Below are positions 4,148-6,523 of a DNA stretch of 6,523 nucleotides, piece by piece. Under the pieces are notes generated by a model, which had not been told where the DNA came from, did no database searches, and saw nothing but the letters and a program-made list of their open reading frames with translations. The position numbers and the translations under genes are program-made. Each line of letters begins with the position of its first letter. Position 1 is the stretch's first letter. The stretch is from Hyphomicrobiales bacterium (lineage in GTDB: Bacteria > Pseudomonadota > Alphaproteobacteria > Rhizobiales > Xanthobacteraceae). Location of the stretch: assembly GCA_003164375.1 (NCBI GenBank), contig PLTE01000085.1:1-6523 (forward strand), written 5' to 3'.

Positions 4148-5425
4148 ATGGCGACCAAACAGCGGCTTGGAGTACGGCAGGTTCGGGCGCTCAAGCCCGG
4201 CGGGATCGCATGGGACCCTTCGCTTCCCGGCTTCGGTGCGCGGCGCCAGCGCAGCGAGGCAATCTCCTACGTACTGTTCTATCGCACCAAGGAAGGCCGG
4301 CAACGCTGGTTTACGATTGGCAGACACGGCGCACCTTGGACACCGGAAAGCGCACGGGACGAAGCGCAGCGGCTCCTAGTAGGCGTCGCGAACAGGGCGG
4401 ACCCTGCTGCGGAGAAAAGAACGGCCCGCAACGCTCAAACCGTTTCGGAACTGTGCGACCTGTATCTTGACGAAGCGGAAGCCGGCCGCCTCATGACGCG
4501 CTTGCGCCGGGCAAAGAAGGCCAGCACGCTCGCGACCGATCGCGGGCGTATTGAACGTCACATCAAGCCGCTACTTGGCCGTCGTGCCGTTGCCAGCGTC
4601 ACGCGCGACGATATCGAGGCATTCATGCACGATGTCACGGCGGGCAAAACGGCGGGCAAAACCAAGACGAAGCCGCGCGGCCTCGCGCGCGTGCGCGGAG
4701 GCAGAGGAACAGCAAGCCGCACCGTAGGACTTCTTGGCGCGATCTTCACCTATGCGGTGCGATCCCGAATGCGATCAGACAACCCGGTGCATGGCGTCAT
4801 GCGGCCGGCTGATGGTAGGCGCGAGCGGCGGTTGACCGATGACGAATACAAGGCGCTGGGCGTCGCACTGCGTAATTCGGAGGCGGCACACATTTGGCCC
4901 GCCGCGATTGCCGCTACTCGTTTTATCGCGGTAACCGGCTGGCGCAGTGGCGAGGCGCTTGGCTTGCGATGGGATGAAATCGACCTCACACGGCGCACTG
5001 CGACACTCGGCGACACCAAGACTGGCCGTAGCGCGCGCCCCCTCTCGCACGCCGCATGCGAGCTTCTGCGCAGCCTTGGACAGTCGGGAGAACTGGTTTT
5101 CGTAGCGACGCGCGGCGAAGGCCGCATGGCGGGCTTCCCGAAATTCTGGGCGCGCATCGCGAAGCTCGGCGGACTGCCAGCCGAGGTGACGCCACACACG
5201 CTCAGACACAGTTATGCAAGCCTTGCCGGCGACATTGGCTATTCGGAACCGACAATCGCCGCCTTGATCGGGCATAAGGGGCACTCAATCACGTCGCGAT
5301 ATGTGCACACCGCGGATGCAGTATTGCTTGCGTCTGCCGACGCTGTTTCCGATCGCACGCTGACGCTCATGGGCGAGCGCAAATCCGCGGCAGTCGTTCA
5401 GTTGCGCCGCGGCCGTCAAAAATGA
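4148..5425 (+). CDS. P4-type tyrosine recombinase (island integrase)
   Basis: A 425-aa integrase that would catalyse site-specific insertion and excision of the island at tRNA-Arg. Residues 1-90 form the N-terminal arm-type DNA-binding domain (DUF4102-like: LPGFGARR, SYVLFYRTKEGRQRWFTIGRHG, TPESARDEAQRLL). Residues about 97-215 are the core-binding SAM-like domain, with a Lys/Gly/Arg-rich insert at 165-190. The catalytic domain (about 225-405) has Arg266 (TGWRSGEAL), Lys291 (GDTKTGRSARPL), His350 and Arg353 (HTLRHS), His376 (LIGHKGHS) and the nucleophile Tyr385 (SRYVHT). All six are present, so it should be active. GGGAGGG (4137-4143) stands 4 nt before the ATG. The gene reads away from the tRNA fragment and overlaps the next gene by ATGA. 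No convincing promoter was found; TTGACG at 4054-4059 lacks a good -10 partner. Confidence 0.95.
   Translation: MATKQRLGVRQVRALKPGGIAWDPSLPGFGARRQRSEAISYVLFYRTKEGRQRWFTIGRHGAPWTPESARDEAQRLLVGVANRADPAAEKRTARNAQTVSELCDLYLDEAEAGRLMTRLRRAKKASTLATDRGRIERHIKPLLGRRAVASVTRDDIEAFMHDVTAGKTAGKTKTKPRGLARVRGGRGTASRTVGLLGAIFTYAVRSRMRSDNPVHGVMRPADGRRERRLTDDEYKALGVALRNSEAAHIWPAAIAATRFIAVTGWRSGEALGLRWDEIDLTRRTATLGDTKTGRSARPLSHAACELLRSLGQSGELVFVATRGEGRMAGFPKFWARIAKLGGLPAEVTPHTLRHSYASLAGDIGYSEPTIAALIGHKGHSITSRYVHTADAVLLASADAVSDRTLTLMGERKSAAVVQLRRGRQK
4637..4660 (+). repeat. 12-bp tandem duplication inside the integrase gene
   Basis: The unit ACGGCGGGCAAA occurs twice in tandem (4637-4648, 4649-4660), encoding TAGK-TAGK at residues 164-171. 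It sits in the basic linker of the core-binding domain, is in frame, and leaves the catalytic domain untouched. It looks like a recent slippage duplication in a tolerant loop. Confidence 0.7.
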
Positions 5426-6057
5426 CCGGCAATTTTGATCCGGTACGGTACGAAAGACTTGTCGAGCGTCTTTTAGATTTGCAGCGGCGCGAATCGTCGC
5501 TTGATCCGCTTAGTCGAAGTTTGGAGGTGCTTGTCGCGGTGCTCCTTTTTCTAAATGCCGACACCCGCCTTGTGGAGAGCGAAGCGAACAGACCATTGTG
5601 GCGGCTGTCCCTCGCCCTACACGATCGGATGCAGGGAGCTAAGCCGAAATTATTTTTTGATGCGCCAGACCGGATGGGCGCGAAGGGCGCGCCAAGCTAC
5701 ACGTCCGCGTTAATTCTTCGGACGCTTGTAAATGTCGCGTTCTTGAATTTATGCGACGCCGGCACGTCTCAGCAAGAAGCAAGCCGATGGCTCGCCAGAG
5801 AGCTTAAGCGCACTGGTATCAGGCAGCCGAACGGACGCGCCGTTGATGCAAACGCGATTGCTCGTTGGGGCGCGGAGCTAGGCGGCAAGTCGCTAAAGGG
5901 CTCCGATCAGGTATTCACGGATTTTGTTCTCGGCACTCTGCATACCCTGCGCGAAAAGTATCCACAGGAGCAATCCGGCGACACTCCGCTTACCCCGCAG
6001 CAAGCGAAAATGGCGACGGCGGGGTTCATCAAGCTGCTGAAGATCGCCGGATTCTGA
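5422..6057 (+). CDS. Unknown integrase-coupled protein (211 aa, possible HTH)
   Basis: Not recognised as a named family. The ATG overlaps the integrase stop as ATGA (5422-5425), so its translation is probably coupled to the integrase. Residues 1-25 are a charged amphipathic helix (RYERLVERLLDLQRRES). Residues 33-46 (SLEVLVAVLLFLNA) are hydrophobic but short, more likely a buried helix than a membrane span. A central SYTSALILRTLVNVAFLNLCDAG (92-114) leads into TSQQEASRWLARELKRTGI...GRAVDANAIARWGAEL (115-152), whose helix-turn-helix-helix pattern suggests DNA binding. The C-terminus ends MATAGFIKLLKIAGF. At least four TTA codons and AT-rich patches differ from the neighbouring chromosome and suggest transfer. 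Position suggests a partner or regulator of recombination; no biochemical function can be assigned. That it is a real gene is likely. Confidence 0.8.
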   Translation: MTGNFDPVRYERLVERLLDLQRRESSLDPLSRSLEVLVAVLLFLNADTRLVESEANRPLWRLSLALHDRMQGAKPKLFFDAPDRMGAKGAPSYTSALILRTLVNVAFLNLCDAGTSQQEASRWLARELKRTGIRQPNGRAVDANAIARWGAELGGKSLKGSDQVFTDFVLGTLHTLREKYPQEQSGDTPLTPQQAKMATAGFIKLLKIAGF

Positions 6058-6141
6058 AAAAGCCTCCCTCTTATTCAGGGAATGATTGCGGCCATCTTTG
6101 CGCCGACGCGCACGCTTGTGTGCAATAGCAATGGTGATGCA

Positions 6142-6378
6142 ATGATCCCTGATAACCCCGACGCTCGGTTGACACGTAATGCAACTGCCGCCGCGCTTAC
6201 CGCGGCCGGTTTTCCGATCAAGGCCGCGACGCTCGCAACAAAGGCAACGAGGGGAGGCGGGCCGCCGTTCCACCGGTTTGGTGCCCGGCCCCTGTACAAA
6301 TGGGCGGACGCGTTGCGCTGGGCGCAATCGCGTTTGGGCCCGCCGATCGAAAGTACAAGCGAGCTTGACGCAGCATGA
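6142..6378 (+). CDS. Excisionase-like winged-helix DNA-binding protein
   Basis: A 78-aa protein starting MIPDNPDARLTRNATAAALT. The pattern LTRNATAAALTAAGFPIKAATL (helix-turn-helix), then the wing GGGPPFHRFGARPLYKWADALRWAQSRL, matches the small MerR/AlpA/Xis-type winged-helix proteins found beside integrases. These bend DNA at att sites to direct excision or act as island regulators. The inner ATG at 6142 is chosen because the domain starts there; an in-frame ATG at 6082 would add 20 poorly conserved residues. The ribosome site (GGTGA about 5 nt upstream) is weak. It follows the 211-aa gene after 84 nt and overlaps the next gene by ATGA (6375-6378). Recombination directionality factor is the best guess; a transcriptional regulator is the alternative. 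Confidence 0.78.
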   Translation: MIPDNPDARLTRNATAAALTAAGFPIKAATLATKATRGGGPPFHRFGARPLYKWADALRWAQSRLGPPIESTSELDAA

Positions 6379-6523
6379 AAAAAGAACACCCCCGCCGTGA
6401 TTGCGTCACGGCAGGGGCGGCAGGTAAAGGTGAACATTCGAAATTTACCGCGCCGTCCCCGGCATTTCAACCGCCTAGCGCGAACAACGCAAATGGCGAT
6501 CAAACGGCCGCCGACGCTACTAG
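6375..6523 (+). CDS. Start of an unknown polar protein (partial, runs off right edge)
   Basis: An open frame from the ATG at 6375 to the window end, 49 codons, overlapping the stop of the excisionase-like gene by ATGA. It begins MKKEHPRRDCVTAGAAGKGE and continues through a low-complexity Pro/Ser/Asn/Ala-rich stretch, TAPSPAFQPPSANNANGDQT. This looks like a disordered N-terminus of a longer protein; no domain is visible yet. There is no clear Shine-Dalgarno sequence, so expression would depend on coupling. The opposite strand here contains a terminator-like hairpin, so the frame could also be fortuitous. Confidence 0.5.
   Translation, partial: MKKEHPRRDCVTAGAAGKGEHSKFTAPSPAFQPPSANNANGDQTAADAT
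6390..6417 (-). terminator. GC-rich hairpin, terminator-like on the minus strand
   Basis: GCCGTGA (6394-6400) and TCACGGC (6406-6412) pair around a 5-nt loop. CCCC (6390-6393) and GGGG (6414-6417) extend the stem past one unpaired A. On the minus strand it is followed within about 5 nt by TTCTTTTTTC (6388-6379), the form of an intrinsic terminator. No minus-strand gene is visible upstream within the window, and the hairpin falls inside the possible plus-strand frame starting at 6375, so its role is uncertain. Confidence 0.4.

Larger units (their letters stand above)
3931..6523 (+). mobile_element. Left end of a tRNA-Arg-integrated genomic island/ICE (continues past the window)
   Basis: Defined on the left by the split tRNA-Arg fragment and carrying, in order, a P4-type integrase, an unknown integrase-coupled gene, an excisionase-like gene and the start of another gene, all on the plus strand. 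Base use changes inside: the 211-aa gene uses several TTA leucine codons and AT-rich stretches unlike the translation operon to the left. The other att copy and the cargo are outside the window, so the size and type of element (ICE, prophage or satellite) cannot be decided. Confidence 0.8.

Noticed and set aside
4775..5284. Minus-strand 169-aa and 149-aa frames inside the integrase
   Set aside because: Both are antisense to the catalytic domain of the integrase, and neither shows a ribosome site or recognisable domain.
3931..6523. Defence, toxin-antitoxin or CRISPR system in the island
   Set aside because: Only integration and excision-type genes and unknown proteins are visible. There are no spaced repeats, nuclease motifs or toxin-antitoxin pair; any cargo would lie beyond the right edge.

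Overview
The window looks like chromosome of a GC-rich alphaproteobacterium of the Hyphomicrobiales (Bradyrhizobiaceae/Xanthobacteraceae-like). This rests on the protein sequences of the translation-gene cluster, the infC start that aligns with rhizobial IF-3, and a 49-bp palindrome of a kind common between genes in this order. The species cannot be named from the sequence alone.

Left part (1-2489, minus strand): a translation operon read right to left: infC (IF-3), rpmI (L35), rplT (L20), a DinB-fold protein, and the first 188 codons of pheS, which runs off the left edge. infC almost certainly starts at an ATT codon behind a strong Shine-Dalgarno sequence, not at the first upstream ATG. A 232-bp gap between infC and rpmI holds a candidate promoter and possible alternative leader structures. 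The unusual member is the dinB-like gene set between rplT and pheS.

Middle (2490-3930): a plus-strand serine alpha/beta-hydrolase diverges from infC. It converges on a minus-strand single-domain PilZ protein. The palindromic repeat between them supplies the hydrolase stop codon. The PilZ start has no clear Shine-Dalgarno sequence and lies directly against a large imperfect hairpin.

Right part (3931-6523): the left end of an integrated genomic island. It opens with a 50-nt 3' piece of a tRNA-Arg(CCG) gene, running from the anticodon arm to CCA with no D-arm and no 5' acceptor strand. That is the expected scar of site-specific integration into a tRNA gene. About 170 bp further in is a full-length P4-type tyrosine integrase with all catalytic residues. 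Next come an unrecognised 211-aa protein overlapping the integrase by ATGA, a 78-aa excisionase-like winged-helix protein, and the start of a polar protein, again joined by ATGA. This int-X-xis-Y cassette probably handles integration and excision. The 211-aa protein is the least explained gene here. The right end and cargo of the island lie outside the window, and no defence or metabolic cargo is visible.
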